A stretch of DNA of 64,000 nt, from contig NW_026647181.1 of NCBI RefSeq assembly GCF_950295315.1, forward strand, positions 1 to 64,000, given 5' to 3'. Positions 20,755-34,579 of the stretch are shown in pieces; the first letter of the stretch is position 1, and the number at the start of each line of letters is the position of its first letter. The notes below the pieces were generated by a model. The model saw nothing but the letters and a program-made list of their open reading frames with translations, did not search any database and was not told the origin of the DNA. This DNA comes from Erinaceus europaeus (taxonomy: Eukaryota; Chordata; Mammalia; Eulipotyphla; Erinaceidae). Made by a program: the position numbers and the translations under genes.

Positions 20755-23700
20755 ATTTACATGAACTCTGGAAACACACAGGGACATATACATCTCTGTA
20801 ACCTGTATTACTTATTCGTTGATTGATTGATTGCCTCAAGGGGTTATTGCCTCAGCTCAGTGCCTGCGCCACGAAAAATCCACAGCCCCTGCACTCCTTT
20901 TGTTCCCCTTTCGCTGCCCTTGTTGCTTGGTCACTGTGGTGGTTATTGTTGTGGTTGTTGTTGTTGTTTTGACCTTGCATCAGACAGAGAGAAAAGGAGA
21001 GAGCAGGGGAAATACAGAGTGGGAGAGAAAGATAGAGCCCCTAAAGACCTGCTTCACCCCCTGTAAAGCGACTCCCCTGCAGGTGGGGGTCTGGGAGCCA
21101 GACCCCAGACCCTTCCACCTGTCCCCTCTTTTCGTGAGCGCCACAAGGCCTTAACCCTCTGACATACCGCCAAACCTCCCGGGATTTACTTTTGAAGGCA
21201 ATATCACCTGCCTCATTTTGAATTCTCATTATCCTGAGGGTCAGTCCTGGAGACAGCGTCATGACACGACACACGGAGATCTCTGGTATCAGCACCAGGA
21301 ACAGCAGCTGGGGCTCTAGTGCCAGGGCAGGAGCAACTCCCCATCCACCGTCCACGGAGTCCACCTGCCTGCATTTTGGTCCTTTTCCCTCCAAAAAAGA
21401 TCTTTCCCTTTTTTCACTGAGAAACAAGCAGCAGACAGGTTACCCAGGCAGGGGGAAAAAAAATAATTAAAAAGCCTTTTTTTTTTTTTTTTTTTTTTTA
21501 ACCGTAGCGAATGACCATCATCTGGGAAGTACAGGTTTTGAACCAGAAAACTCTGTCTGTCTGTGTCCTAGTCCACAGAAAGAGCCACTAGCCCAGCCAG
21601 ATCTCACACTCAGATGGGGTGTTTTTGCCAGTCAAAAGTCTGCACAGCGCACTAGGGATTGGGCGGCCTGAGACCCAAATGTTACATTGTAGATGGACTG
21701 TTTGCAGTGCTTGCTCCCCAGGACATTGGACTTTCTCAACTCCCTCCCCTACAGCATGAAAAAAAGGTTCTTGACCAACCATAGAGCAAATGGAGTAGGG
21801 GCGAGTGGAGCTTGTTGCATGTCTGCGCTGCTCATGCCCACGTGTCTGTGGGGGGCCGTGGCGGAGGCTATAAGGGGGCTAGGGGGCAGAAGGAGACTCT
21901 TTGAGAGCAGGCTGCAGGCAGGGGAGCCCGTGAGTGTGTGCAGGGCTGTGTGTGTGTGTGTGGTGTCAGGGGTTAGGGCAGGTCCCTGTGCTCGATAGTG
22001 AGATGGCAGCTGGGTTGGCTTTGGGCCCCCAGGGCTGAAGCGCAGAAGCAGGGTGGCAGGAAAGTAGTGCATGGAGGCACAAAGTAGATGTTATTTAGGG
22101 AGCTGGGTGACAGAGGGCAAGGGGAAAGGGGGCATCCTTGAGCAGGGGTTTGGAGTAGAGAGTGGGGGGAGCTGGAGGCATGGAAGGTCCCAGTAACCAG
22201 GGATTGACAGGAACAGATTCCTGCACCCACCCACTGGATAGAAGCTGCAGCAGCCAGAGCACCAGCCCTGGATTGCCTAGGCCAAGGGCACTGAATGAGT
22301 CCAGCTGAGGATGAGGAAGAGAAGGAGGAGGAGGTGGAGGAGGAGGAGTAGGAGGAGGAGGAGGAGGAGGAGGAAGAGGAGAATGAAGAAGAGGAGGAGG
22401 AAGAGGAGTAGGAGGAGGAGTAGGGGCAGGAGGGCAGCTATCAGTAGGCAATGGGATTAATAGAGGCCTCCATTACAGAGGCATGTGTCCAGGCAGGCAC
22501 CCACCAATCCTCAGGGGCAGCTCAGGGCACCCAGGGACCTGGTGTGGGTATCTCTGGGGCGGGGACTGTCAGTCAGTCAGCAAGACTGTGTGTCAGTGCA
22601 AATGGTGGGACAGGGGCCTGGCGGACCTTGGTCCCCAGCCCTGGGCTGTCAGATGCCACCCCCATGCCCAGACACACACCAATCTGCACATCGCCCCTTG
22701 GCCCGGCCGACCTGCACCTGCTTTGGCCTGGGGCTCTGGCTCTGGTGGCTGGCCACCAGCCCTCAAGGTCAAGTTCAGGGTGGGGGTCATGGCTGCTGGT
22801 CAACTGGATGGGCGGGGTCCCCGTGGCCTAGCAACCACAGGAGCCCTCTGTGATGTCCTAGCCCCTGGCATTCTGTGCTGGCCACACTGGCACTAGGCAG
22901 CCCAACTGCCCTTCCACTAGGTCAGCCAGCAGCGCCCAGACGCCTGGGCCCTGGCACAGGGGGACGGAAGGATGGGAAGCCAGTGCTGACCGACAAGGGA
23001 CCTCAGGGCTGGCAGTCAAGAGAAGACAGGTGGAGGTGTGCCCGGGATCCAGGGAGCCCAGGCCAGAGCTGCCTGCATGCCTGCCTGCCTTGCTGGATGT
23101 CTGTATGCTGCCTTTGTCCAGGTAGGTTTCTCAGGTCCCCTCCACTCCTGTCCTCTCCTGTACTCTCCTGTCCTCTCCTGCCCTCCCCATCCTCTCCCCT
23201 CTCCTCTCCTCTGCACTTTGCTTCTCTCCTTTGTCTGTCTTCTCTTCCGGGTGTCCTGCTCAACAGCTCCAGCACTTGTGATGGTTCTCCAGTGACAGCT
23301 GTTCGCAACCCCTTCCACCCCCTCCCTGCCCCTGAAGTGACCCAACTCACAGGTCTCCGGCTCACCCCACCCACACCCACACCCCCAACACATTCCCTGG
23401 TTCAGCCCCTCTGCCCTATTCAGCCGAACTCGCCCCTTTGCAACCTACCTATGCATCCTGGTTTGTCTTCACCATTCAAGGAGAGATCTCCTTTTATACT
23501 TAGCTTGGTTGACTGGTGGATGGATGGATGGATGGATGGATGGATGGATGCATGGATGCATGGATGGATGGATGCATGGATGCATGGATGCATGGATGGA
23601 TGGATGTATAGATTGATGGGTGGATGAATGGATGCATGGACAGGTCAATGGATTGGTTTTGTAGAGGCAGAGTACCATCTAGGGGTACTTGAGACCGCTG

Positions 23701-24220
23701 GTGTCAGAGCCAGAGTCTATGTCAAATGTAAAACATTAATACATCAATAACAAAAAATGATTAAGCACCTAAATAAATAAATAAATAAATATAAAAACTG
23801 GGTTAAAAAATACATGGCGTCTTTGCCTTTCTGCATATGGTATGATGCTGTGAGGATCTTAACAAGGAAAGCATTGTCCTGAGTAGCCCCACTGAAGTAG
23901 TGGAATATTTCCTTTTTCTTTTTTTACTTTCAGTTTTCTTGATTATTTATTGGAATAAATAGTCAGGAATTGAGAGGGAAGGGAGGGATAGAGGGTTTGT
24001 GACACAGAGAGAGTCACCTGCAGCACTTCTGCACCACTTGTAAAGATTTCCCCCGGCAGGTGGGGACCAGGGTCTTGAAGCCCAGTCCCCCTGCATTGTA
24101 ACATGAGTGCTTAACTGGGTGTGGCACCACCTGGTACCCTTGATGGGACACTTTTTTTTAGCAATGAAAAGAAATTCTCGTGGCAAGATAATAAATAAGT
24201 GAAGAAATAAACAAAAGTGC
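20755..24220 (+). repeat. Unit 7 (class A1; first unit of trimer copy 2)
   Basis: Landmarks: SINE-A 20896-21180, 23-base poly-T, GGA tract 22307-22426 (120 bp), TGGA tract 23517-23606 (90 bp), five TAAA, SINE-B 23941-24139. It has all the variants shared with unit 4 (hairpin loop GAG, GAATGAAG, five-C run, five TAAA) without unit 4's private changes, so it is the less altered copy of this position. Confidence 0.95.
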
Positions 24221-27200
24221 ATTTACATGAACTCTGGAAACACACAGGGACATATACATCTCTGTAACCTGTATTACTTATTCGTTGATTGATTGATTGC
24301 CTCAAGGGGTTATTGCCTCAGCTCAGTGCCTGCGCCACGAAAAATCCACAGCCCCTGCACTCCTTTTGTTCCCCTTTCGCTGCCCTTGTTGCTTGGTCAC
24401 TGTGGTGGTTATTGTTGTGGTTGTTGTTGTTGTTTTGACCTTGCATCAGACAGAGAGAAAAGGAGAGAGCAGGGGAAATACAGAGTGGGAGAGAAAGATA
24501 GAGCCCCTAAAGACCTGCTTCACCCCCTGTAAAGCGACTCCCCTGCAGGTGGGGGTCTGGGCGCCAGACCCCAGACCCTTCCACCTGTCCCCTCTTTTCG
24601 TGAGCGCCACAAGGCCTTAACCCTCTGACATACCGCCAAACCTCCCGGGATTTACTTTTGAAGGCAATATCACCTGCCTCATTTTGAATTCTCATTATCC
24701 TGAGGGTCAGTCCTGGAGACAGCGTCATGACACGACACACGGAGATCTCTGGTATCAGCACCAGGAACAGCAGCTGGGGCTCTAGTGCCAGGGCAGGAGC
24801 AACTCCCCATCCACCGTCCATGGAGTCCACCTGCCTGCATTTTGGTCCTTTTCCCTCCAAAAAAGATCTTTCCCTTTTTTCACTGAGAAACAAGCAGCAG
24901 ACAGGTTACCCAGGCAGGGGGAAAAAAAATAATTAAAAAGCCTTTTTTTTTTTTTTTTTTTAACCGTAGCGAATGACCATCATCTGGGAAGTACAGGTTT
25001 TGAACCAGAAAACTCTGTCTGTCTGTGTCCTAGTCCACAGAAAGAGCCACTAGCCCAGCCAGATCTCACACTCAGATGGGGTGTTTTTGCCAGTCAAAAG
25101 TCTGCACAGCGCACTAGGGATTGGGCGGCCTGAGACCCAAATGTTACATTGTAGATGGACTGTTTGCAGTGCTTGCTCCCCAGGACATTGGACTTTCTCA
25201 ACTCCCTCCCCTACAGCATGAAAAAAAGGTTCTTGACCAACCATAGAGCAAATGGAGTAGGGGCGAGTGGAGCTTGTTGCATGTCTGCGCTGCTCATGCC
25301 CACGTGTCTGTGGGGGGCCGTGGCGGAGGCTGTAAGGGGGCTAGGGGGCAGTAGGAGACTCTTTGAGAGCAGGCTGCAGGCAGGAGAGCCCGTGAGTGTG
25401 TGCAGGGCTGTGTGTGTGTGTGTGGTGGCAGGGGTTAGGGCAGGTCCCTCTGCTCGATAGTGAGATGGCAGCTGGGTTGGCTTTGGGCCCCCAGGGGTGA
25501 AGCGCAGAAGCAGGGTGACAGGAAAGTAGTGCATGGAGGCACAAAGTAGATGTTATTTGGGGAGCTGGGTGACAGAGGGCAAGGGGAAAGGGGGCATCCT
25601 TGAGCAGGGGTTTGGAGTAGAGAGTGGGGGGAGCTGGAGGCATGGAAGGTCCCAGTAACCAGGGATTGACAGGAACAGATTCCTGCACCCACCCACTGGA
25701 TAGAAGCTGCAGCAGCCAGAGCACCAGCCCTGGATTGCCTAGGCCAAGGGCACTGAATGAGTCCAGCTGAGGATGAGGAAGAGAAGGAGGAGGAGGTGGA
25801 GGAGGAGGAGTAGGAGGAGGAGGAGGAGGAGGAGGAGGAAGAGGAGAAGGAAGAAGAGGAGGAGGAAGAGGAGGAGGAGTAGGGGCAGGAGGGCAGCTAT
25901 CAGTAGGCAATGGGATTAATAGAGGCCTCCATTACAGAGGCATGTGTCCAGGCAGGCACCCACCAATCCTCAGGGGCAGCTCAGGGCACCCAGGGACCTG
26001 GTGTGGGTATCTCTGGGGCGGGGACTGTCAGTCAGTCAGCAAGACTGTGTGTCAGTGCAAATGGTGGGACAGGGGCCTGGCGGACCTTGGTCCCCAGCCC
26101 TGGGCTGTCAGATGCCACCCCCATGCCCAGACACACACCAATCTGCACATCGCCCCTTGGCCCGGCCGACCTGCACCTGCTTTGGCCTGGGGCTCTGGCT
26201 CTGGTGGCTGGCCACCAGGCCTCAAGGTCAAGTTCAGGGTGGGGGTCATGGCTGCTGGTCAACTGGATGGGCGGGGTCCCCGTGGCCTAGCAACCACAGG
26301 AGCCCTCTGTGATGTCCTAGCCCCTGGCATTCTGTGCTGGCCACACTGGCACTAGGCAGCCCAACTGCCCTTCCACTAGGTCAACCAGCAGCGCCCAGAC
26401 GCCTGGGCCCTGGCACAGGGGGACGGAAGGATGGGAAGCCAGTGCTGACCGACAAGGGACCTCAGGGCTGGCAGTCAAGAGAAGACAGGTGGAGGTGTGC
26501 CCGGGATCCAGGGAGCCCAGGCCAGAGCTGCCTGCATGCCTGCCTGCCTTGCTGGATGTCTGTATGCTGCCTTTGTCCAGGTAGGTTTCTCAGGTCCCCT
26601 CCACTCCTGTCCTCTCCTGTACTCTCCTGTCCTCTCCTGCCCTCCCCATCCTCTCCCCTCTCCTCTCCTCTGCACTTTGCTTCTCTCCTTTTTCTGTCTT
26701 CTCTTCCGGGTGTCCTGCTCAACAGCTCCAGCACTTGTGATGGTTCTCCAGTGACAGCTGTTCGCAACCCCTTCCACCCCCTCCCTGCCCCTGAAGTGAC
26801 CCAACTCACAGGTCTCCGGCTCACCCCACCCACACCCACACCCCCCAACACATTCCCTGGTTCAGCCCCTCTGCCCTATTCAGCCGAACTCGCCCCTTTG
26901 CAACCTACCTATGCATCCTGGTTTGTCTTCACCATTCAAGGAGAGATCTCCTTTTATACTTAGCTTGGTTGACTGGTGGATGGATGGATGGATGGATGGA
27001 TGGATGGATGGATGGATGGATGCATGGATGGATGGATGCATGGATGCATGGATGCATGGATGGATGGATGTATAGATTGATGGGTGGATGAATGGATGCA
27101 TGGACAGGTCAATGGATTGGTTTTGTAGAGGCAGAGTACCATCTAGGGGTACTTGAGACCGCTGGTGTCAGAGCCAGAGTCTATGTCAAATGTAAAACAT

Positions 27201-27680
27201 TAATACATCAATAACAAAAAATGATTAAGCACCTAAATAAATAAATAAATATAAAAACTGGGTTAAAAAATACATGGCGTCTTTGCCTTTCTGCATATGG
27301 TATGATGCTGTGAGGATCTTAACAAGGAAAGCATTGTCCTGAGTAGCCCCACTGAAGTAGTGGAATATTTCCTTTTTCTTTTTTTACTTTCAGTTTTCTT
27401 GATTATTTATTGGAATAAATAGTCAGGAATTGAGAGGGAAGGGAGGGATAGAGGGTTTGTGACACAGAGAGAGTCAACTGCAGCACTTCTGCACCACTTG
27501 TAAAGATTTCCTCCGGCAGGTGGGGACCAGGGTCTTGAAGCCCAGTCCCCCTGCATTGTAACATGAGTGCTTAACTGGGTGTGGCACCACCTGGTACCCT
27601 TGATGGGACACTTTTTTTTAGCAATGAAAAGAAATTCTCGTGGCAAGATAATAAATAAGTGAAGAAATAAACAAAAGTGC
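24221..27680 (+). repeat. Unit 8 (class B-prime; second unit of trimer copy 2)
   Basis: Landmarks: SINE-A 24362-24646, 19-base poly-T, GGA tract 25769-25885 (117 bp), TGGA tract 26977-27070 (94 bp), four TAAA, SINE-B 27401-27599. It matches unit 5 in the GTCCATGGAG and GTCAACTGC changes, poly-T length and GGA length. A private CTCCGG replaces CCCCGG in SINE-B near 27511. Confidence 0.95.
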
Positions 27681-30600
27681 ATTTACATGAACTCTGGAAA
27701 CACACAGGGACATATACATCTCTGTAACCTGTATTACTTATTCGTTGATTGATTGATTGCCTCAAGGGGTTATTGCCTCAGCTCAGTGCCTGCGCCACGA
27801 AAAATCCACAGCCCCTGCACTCCTTTTGTTCCCCTTTCGCTGCCCTTGTTGCTTGGTCACTGTGGTGGTTATTGTTGTGGTTGTTGTTGTTGTTTTGACC
27901 TTGCATCAGACAGAGAGAAAAGGAGAGAGCAGGGGAAATACAGAGTGGGAGAGAAAGATAGAGCCCCTAAAGACCTGCTTCACCCCCTGTAAAGCGACTC
28001 CCCTGCAGGTGGGGGTCTGGGCGCCAGACCCCAGACCCTTCCACCTGTCCCCTCTTTTCGTGAGCGCCACAAGGCCTTAACCCTCTGACATACCGCCAAA
28101 CCTCCCGGGATTTACTTTTGAAGGCAATATCACCTGCCTCATTTTGAATTCTCATTATCCTGAGGGTCAGTCCTGGAGACAGCGTCATGACACGACACAC
28201 GGAGATCTCTGGTATCAGACAGCACCAGGAACAGCAGCTGGGGCTCTAGTGCCAGGGCAGGAGCAACTCCCCATCCACCGTCCACGGAGTCCACCTGCCT
28301 GCATTTTGGTCCTTTTCCCTCCAAAAAAGATCTTTCCCTTTTTTCACTGAGAAACAAGCAGCAGACAGGTTACCCAGGCAGGGGGAAAAAAAATAATTAA
28401 AAAGCCTTTTTTTTTTTTTTTTTTAACCGTAGCGAATGACCATCATCTGGGAAGTACAGGTTTTGAACCAGAAAACTCTGTCTGTCTGTGTCCTAGTCCA
28501 CAGAAAGAGCCACTAGCCCAGCCAGATCTCACACTCAGATGGGGTGTTTTTGCCAGTCAAAAGTCTGCACAGCGCACTAGGGATTGGGCGGCCTGAGACC
28601 CAAATGTTACATTGTAGATGGACTGTTTGCAGTGCTTGCTCCCCAGGACATTGGACTTTCTCAACTCCCTCCCCTACAGCATGAAAAAAAGGTTCTTGAC
28701 CAACCATAGAGCAAATGGAGTAGGGGCGAGTGGAGCTTGTTGCATGTCTGCGCTGCTCATGCCCACATGTCTGTGGGGGGCCGTGGCGGAGGCTATAAGG
28801 GGGCTAGGGGGCAGAAGGAGACTCTTTGAGAGCAGGCTGCAGGCAGGGGAGCCCGTGAGTGTGTGCAGGGCTGTGTGTGTGTGTGTGGTGTCAGGGGTTA
28901 GGGCAGGTCCCTCTGCTCGATAGTGAGATGGCAGCTGGGTTGGCTTTGGGCCCCCAGGGCTGAAGCGCAGAAGCAGGGTGGCAGGAAAGTAGTGCATGGA
29001 GGCACAAAGTAGATGTTATTTAGGGAGCTGGGTGACAGAGGGCAAGGGGAAAGGGGGCATCCTTGAGCAGGGGTTTGGAGTAGAGAGTGGGGGGAGCTGG
29101 AGGCATGGAAGGTCCCAGTAACCAGGGATTGACAGGAACAGATTCCTGCACCCACCCACTGGATAGAAGCTGCAGCAGCCAGAGCACCAGCCCTGGATTG
29201 CCTAGGCCAAGGGCACTGAATGAGTCCAGCTGAGGATGAGGAAGAGAAGGAGGAGGAGGTGGAGGAGGAGGAGTAGGAGGAGGAGGAGGAGGAGGAGGAA
29301 GAGGAGAAGGAAGAAGAGGAGGAGGAAGAGGAGTAGGAGGAGGAGTAGGGGCAGGAGGGCAGCTATCAGTAGGCAATGGGATTAATAGAGGCCTCCATTA
29401 CAGAGGCATGTGTCCAGGCAGGCACCCACCAATCCTCAGGGGCAGCTCAGGGCTCCCAGGGACCTGGTGTGGGTATCTCTGGGGCGGGGACTGTCAGTCA
29501 GTCAGCAAGACTGTGTGTCAGTGCAAATGGTGGGACAGGGGCCTGGCGGACCTTGGTCCCCAGCCCTGGGCTGTCAGATGCCACCCCCATGCCCAGACAC
29601 ACACCAATCTGCACATCGCCCCTTGGCCCGGCCGACCTGCACCTGCTTTGGCCTGGGGCTCTGGCTCTGGTGGCTGGCCACCAGCCCTCAAGGTCAAGTT
29701 CAGGGTGGGGGTCATGGCTGCTGGTCAACTGGATGGGCGGGGTCCCCGTGGCCTAGCAACCACAGGAGCCCTCTGTGATGTCCTAGCCCCTGGCATTCTG
29801 TGCTGGCCACACTGGCACTAGGCAGCCCAACTGCCCTTCCACTAGGTCAACCAGCAGCGCCCAGACGCCTGGGCCCTGGCACAGGGGGACGGAAGGATGG
29901 GAAGCCAGTGCTGACTGACAAGGCACCTCAGGGCTGGCAGTCAAGAGAAGACAGGTGGAGGTGTGCCCGGGATCCAGGGAGCCCAGGCCAGAGCTGCCTG
30001 CATGCCTGCCTGCCTTGCTGGATGTCTGTATGCTGCCTTTGTCCAGGTAGGTTTCTCAGGTCCCCTCCACTCCTGTCCTCTCCTGTACTCTCCTGTCCTC
30101 TCCTGCCCTCCCCATCCTCTCCCCTCTCCTCTCCTCTGCACTTTGCTTCTCTCCTTTGTCTGTCTTCTCTTCCGGGTGTCCTGCTCAACAGCTCCAGCAC
30201 TTGTGATGGTTCTCCAGTGACAGCTGTTCGCAACCCCTTCCACCCCCTCCCTGCCCCTGAAGTGACCCAACTCACAGGTCTCCGGCTCACCCCACCCACA
30301 CCCACACCCCCCAACACATTCCCTGGTTCAGCCCCTCTGCCCTATTCAGCCGAACTCGCCCCTTTGCAACCTACCTATGCATCCTGGTTTGTCTTCACCA
30401 TTCAAGGAGAGATCTCCTTTTATACTTAGCTTGGTTGACTGGTGGATGGATGGATGGATGGATGGATGGATGGATGCATGGATGGATGGATGCATGGATG
30501 CATGGATGCATGGATGGATGGATGTATAGATTGATGGGTGGATGAATGGATGCATGGACAGGTCAATGGATTGGTTTTGTAGAGGCAGAGTACCATCTAG

Positions 30601-31134
30601 GGGTACTTGAGACCGCTGGTGTCAGAGCCAGAGTCTATGTCAAATGTAAAACATTAATACATCAATAACAAAAAATGATTAAGCACCTAAATAAATAAAT
30701 AAATATAAAAACTGGGTTAAAAAATACATGGCGTCTTTGCCTTTCTGCATATGGTATGATGCTGTGAGGATCTTAACAAGGAAAGCATTGTCCTGAGTAG
30801 CCCCACTGAAGTAGTGGAATATTTCCTTTTTCTTTTTTTACTTTCAGTTTTCTTGATTATTTATTGGAATAAATAGTCAGGAATTGAGAGGGAAGGGAGG
30901 GATAGAGGGTTTGTGACACAGAGAGAGTCACCTGCAGCACTTCTGCACCACTTGTAAAGATTTCCCCCGGCAGGTGGGGACCAGGGTCTTGAAGCCCAGT
31001 CCCCCTGCATTGTAACATGAGTGCTTAACTGGGTGTGGCACCACCTGGTACCCTTGATGGGACACTTTTTTTTAGCAATGAAAAGAAATTCTCGTGGCAA
31101 GATAATAAATAAGTGAAGAAATAAACAAAAGTGC
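27681..31134 (+). repeat. Unit 9 (class A2; third unit of trimer copy 2)
   Basis: Landmarks: SINE-A 27822-28106, 18-base poly-T, GGA tract 29232-29351 (120 bp), TGGA tract 30443-30524 (82 bp), four TAAA, SINE-B 30855-31053. It matches unit 6 in CACATG, GACTGACAAGGCACC, the long ACAG form and TGGA length. A private GGGCTCCCAGG replaces GGGCACCCAGG near 29453. Confidence 0.95.
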
Positions 31135-34100
31135 ATTTACATGAACTCTGGAAACACACAGGGACATATACATCTCTGTAACCTGTATTACTTATTCGTT
31201 GATTGATTGATTGCCTCAAGGGGTTATTGCCTCAGCTCAGTGCCTGCGCCACGAAAAATCCACAGCCCCTGCACTCCTTTTGTTCCCCTTTCGCTGCCCT
31301 TGTTGCTTGGTCACTGTGGTGGTTATTGTTGTGGTTGTTGTTGTTGTTTTGACCTTGCATCAGACAGAGAGAAAAGGAGAGAGCAGGGGAAATACAGAGT
31401 GGGAGAGAAAGATAGAGCCCCTAAAGACCTGCTTCACCCCCTGTAAAGCGACTCCCCTGCAGGTGGGGGTCTGGGCGCCAGACCCCAGACCCTTCCACCT
31501 GTCCCCTCTTTTCGTGAGCGCCACAAGGCCTTAACCCTCTGACATACCGCCAAACCTCCCGGGATTTACTTTTGAAGGCAATATCACCTGCCTCATTTTG
31601 AATTCTCATTATCCTGAGGGTCAGTCCTGGAGACAGCGTCATGACACGACACACGGAGATCTCTGGTATCAGCACCAGGAACAGCAGCTGGGGCTCTAGT
31701 GCCAGGGCAGGAGCAACTCCCCATCCACCGTCCACGGAGTCCACCTGCCTGCATTTTGGTCCTTTTCCCTCCAAAAAAGATCTTTCCCTTTTTTCACTGA
31801 GAAACAAGCAGCAGACAGGTTACCCAGGCAGGGGGAAAAAAAATAATTAAAAAGCCTTTTTTTTTTTTTTTTTTTTTTTAACCGTAGCGAATGACCATCA
31901 TCTGGGAAGTACAGGTTTTGAACCAGAAAACTCTGTCTGTCTGTGTCCTAGTCCACAGAAAGAGCCACTAGCCCAGCCAGATCTCACACTCAGATGGGGT
32001 GTTTTTGCCAGTCAAAAGTCTGCACAGCGCACTAGGGATTGGGCGGCCTGAGACCCAAATGTTACATTGTAGATGGACTGTTTGCAGTGCTTGCTCCCCA
32101 GGACATTGGACTTTCTCAACTCCCTCCCCTACAGCATGAAAAAAAGGTTCTTGACCAACCATAGAGCAAATGGAGTAGGGGCGAGTGGAGCTTGTTGCAT
32201 GTCTGCGCTGCTCATGCCCACGTGTCTGTGGGGGGCCGTGGCGGAGGCTATAAGGGGGCTAGGGGGCAGAAGGAGACTCTTTGAGAGCAGGCTGCAGGCA
32301 GGGGAGCCCGTGAGTGTGTGCAGGGCTGTGTGTGTGTGTGTGGTGTCAGGGGTTAGGGCAGGTCCCTGTGCTCGATAGTGAGATGGCAGCTGGGTTGGCT
32401 TTGGGCCCCCAGGGCTGAAGCGCAGAAGCAGGGTGGCAGGAAAGTAGTGCATGGAGGCACAAAGTAGATGTTATTTAGGGAGCTGGGTGACAGAGGGCAA
32501 GGGGAAAGGGGGCATCCTTGAGCAGGGGTTTGGAGTAGAGAGTGGGGGGAGCTGGAGGCATGGAAGGTCCCAGTAACCAGGGATTGACAGGAACAGATTC
32601 CTGCACCCACCCACTGGATAGAAGCTGCAGCAGCCAGAGCACCAGCCCTGGATTGCCTAGGCCAAGGGCACTGAATGAGTCCAGCTGAGGATGAGGAAGA
32701 GAAGGAGGAGGAGGTGGAGGAGGAGGAGTAGGAGGAGGAGGAGGAGGAGGAGGAAGAGGAGAAGGAAGAAGAGGAGGAGGAAGAGGAGGAGGAGTAGGGG
32801 CAGGAGGGCAGCTATCAGTAGGCAATGGGATTAATAGAGGCCTCCATTACAGAGGCATGTGTCCAGGCAGGCACCCACCAATCCTCAGGGGCAGCTCAGG
32901 GCACCCAGGGACCTGGTGTGGGTATCTCTGGGGCGGGGACTGTCAGTCAGTCAGCAAGACTGTGTGTCAGTGCAAATGGTGGGACAGGGGCCTGGCGGAC
33001 CTTGGTCCCCAGCCCTGGGCTGTCAGATGCCACCCCCATGCCCAGACACACACCAATCTGCACATCGCCCCTTGGCCCGGCCGACCTGCACCTGCTTTGG
33101 CCTGGGGCTCTGGCTCTGGTGGCTGGCCACCAGCCCTCAAGGTCAAGTTCAGGGTGGGGGTCATGGCTGCTGGTCAACTGGATGGGCGGGGTCCCCGTGG
33201 CCTAGCAACCACAGGAGCCCTCTGTGATGTCCTAGCCCCTGGCATTCTGTGCTGGCCACACTGGCACTAGGCAGCCCAACTGCCCTTCCACTAGGTCAGC
33301 CAGCAGCGCCCAGACGCCTGGGCCCTGGCACAGGGGGACGGAAGGATGGGAAGCCAGTGCTGACCGACAAGGGACCTCAGGGCTGGCAGTCAAGAGAAGA
33401 CAGGTGGAGGTGTGCCCGGGATCCAGGGAGCCCAGGCCAGAGCTGCCTGCATGCCTGCCTGCCTTGCTGGATGTCTGTATGCTGCCTTTGTCCAGGTAGG
33501 TTTCTCAGGTCCCCTCCACTCCTGTCCTCTCCTGTACTCTCCTGTCCTCTCCTGCCCTCCCCATCCTCTCCCCTCTCCTCTCCTCTGCACTTTGCTTCTC
33601 TCCTTTGTCTGTCTTCTCTTCCGGGTGTCCTGCTCAACAGCTCCAGCACTTGTGATGGTTCTCCAGTGACAGCTGTTCGCAACCCCTTCCACCCCCTCCC
33701 TGCCCCTGAAGTGACCCAACTCACAGGTCTCCGGCTCACCCCACCCACACCCACACCCCCCAACACATTCCCTGGTTCAGCCCCTCTGCCCTATTCAGCC
33801 GAACTCGCCCCTTTGCAACCTACCTATGCATCCTGGTTTGTCTTCACCATTCAAGGAGAGATCTCCTTTTATACTTAGCTTGGTTGACTGGTGGATGGAT
33901 GGATGGATGGATGGATGGATGCATGGATGGATGGATGCATGGATGCATGGATGCATGGATGAATGGATGTATAGATTGATGGGTGGATGAATGGATGCAT
34001 GGACAGGTCAATGGATTGGTTTTGTAGAGGCAGAGTACCATCTAGGGGTACTTGAGACCGCTGGTGTCAGAGCCAGAGTCTATGTCAAATGTAAAACATT

Positions 34101-34579
34101 AATACATCAATAACAAAAAATGATTAAGCACCTAAATAAATAAATAAATATAAAAACTGGGTTAAAAAATACATGGCGTCTTTGCCTTTCTGCATATGGT
34201 ATGATGCTGTGAGGATCTTAACAAGGAAAGCATTGTCCTGAGTAGCCCCACTGAAGTAGTGGAATATTTCCTTTTTCTTTTTTTACTTTCAGTTTTCTTG
34301 ATTATTTATTGGAATAAATAGTCAGGAATTGAGAGGGAAGGGAGGGATAGAGGGTTTGTGACACAGAGAGAGTCACCTGCAGCACTTCTGCACCACTTGT
34401 AAAGATTTCCCCCGGCAGGTGGGGACCAGGGTCTTGAAGCCCAGTCCCCCTGCATTGTAACATGAGTGCTTAACTGGGTGTGGCACCACCTGGTACCCTT
34501 GATGGGACACTTTTTTTTAGCAATGAAAAGAAATTCTCGTGGCAAGATAATAAATAAGTGAAGAAATAAACAAAAGTGC
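31135..34579 (+). repeat. Unit 10 (class A, mosaic)
   Basis: Landmarks: SINE-A 31276-31560, 23-base poly-T, GGA tract 32687-32800 (114 bp), TGGA tract 33892-33969 (78 bp, ending TGAATGGATG), four TAAA, SINE-B 34300-34498. The first third matches unit 7 in poly-T length and in CCCTGTGCTCG. The GGA and TGGA tracts match units 11, 13, 14 and 15. This is what an exchange between the trimer region and the following block would leave. Confidence 0.93.

Larger units (their letters stand above)
20755..31134 (+). repeat. Trimer higher-order repeat, copy 2 (units 7-8-9, 10380 bp)
   Basis: Same order and same exclusive variants as copy 1. GGA lengths are again 120, 117 and 120 bp, and TAAA counts 5, 4 and 4. 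The two copies differ mainly in poly-T and TGGA lengths and in a few substitutions, most of them private to unit 4. This points to a recent duplication of a three-unit block. Confidence 0.88.
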
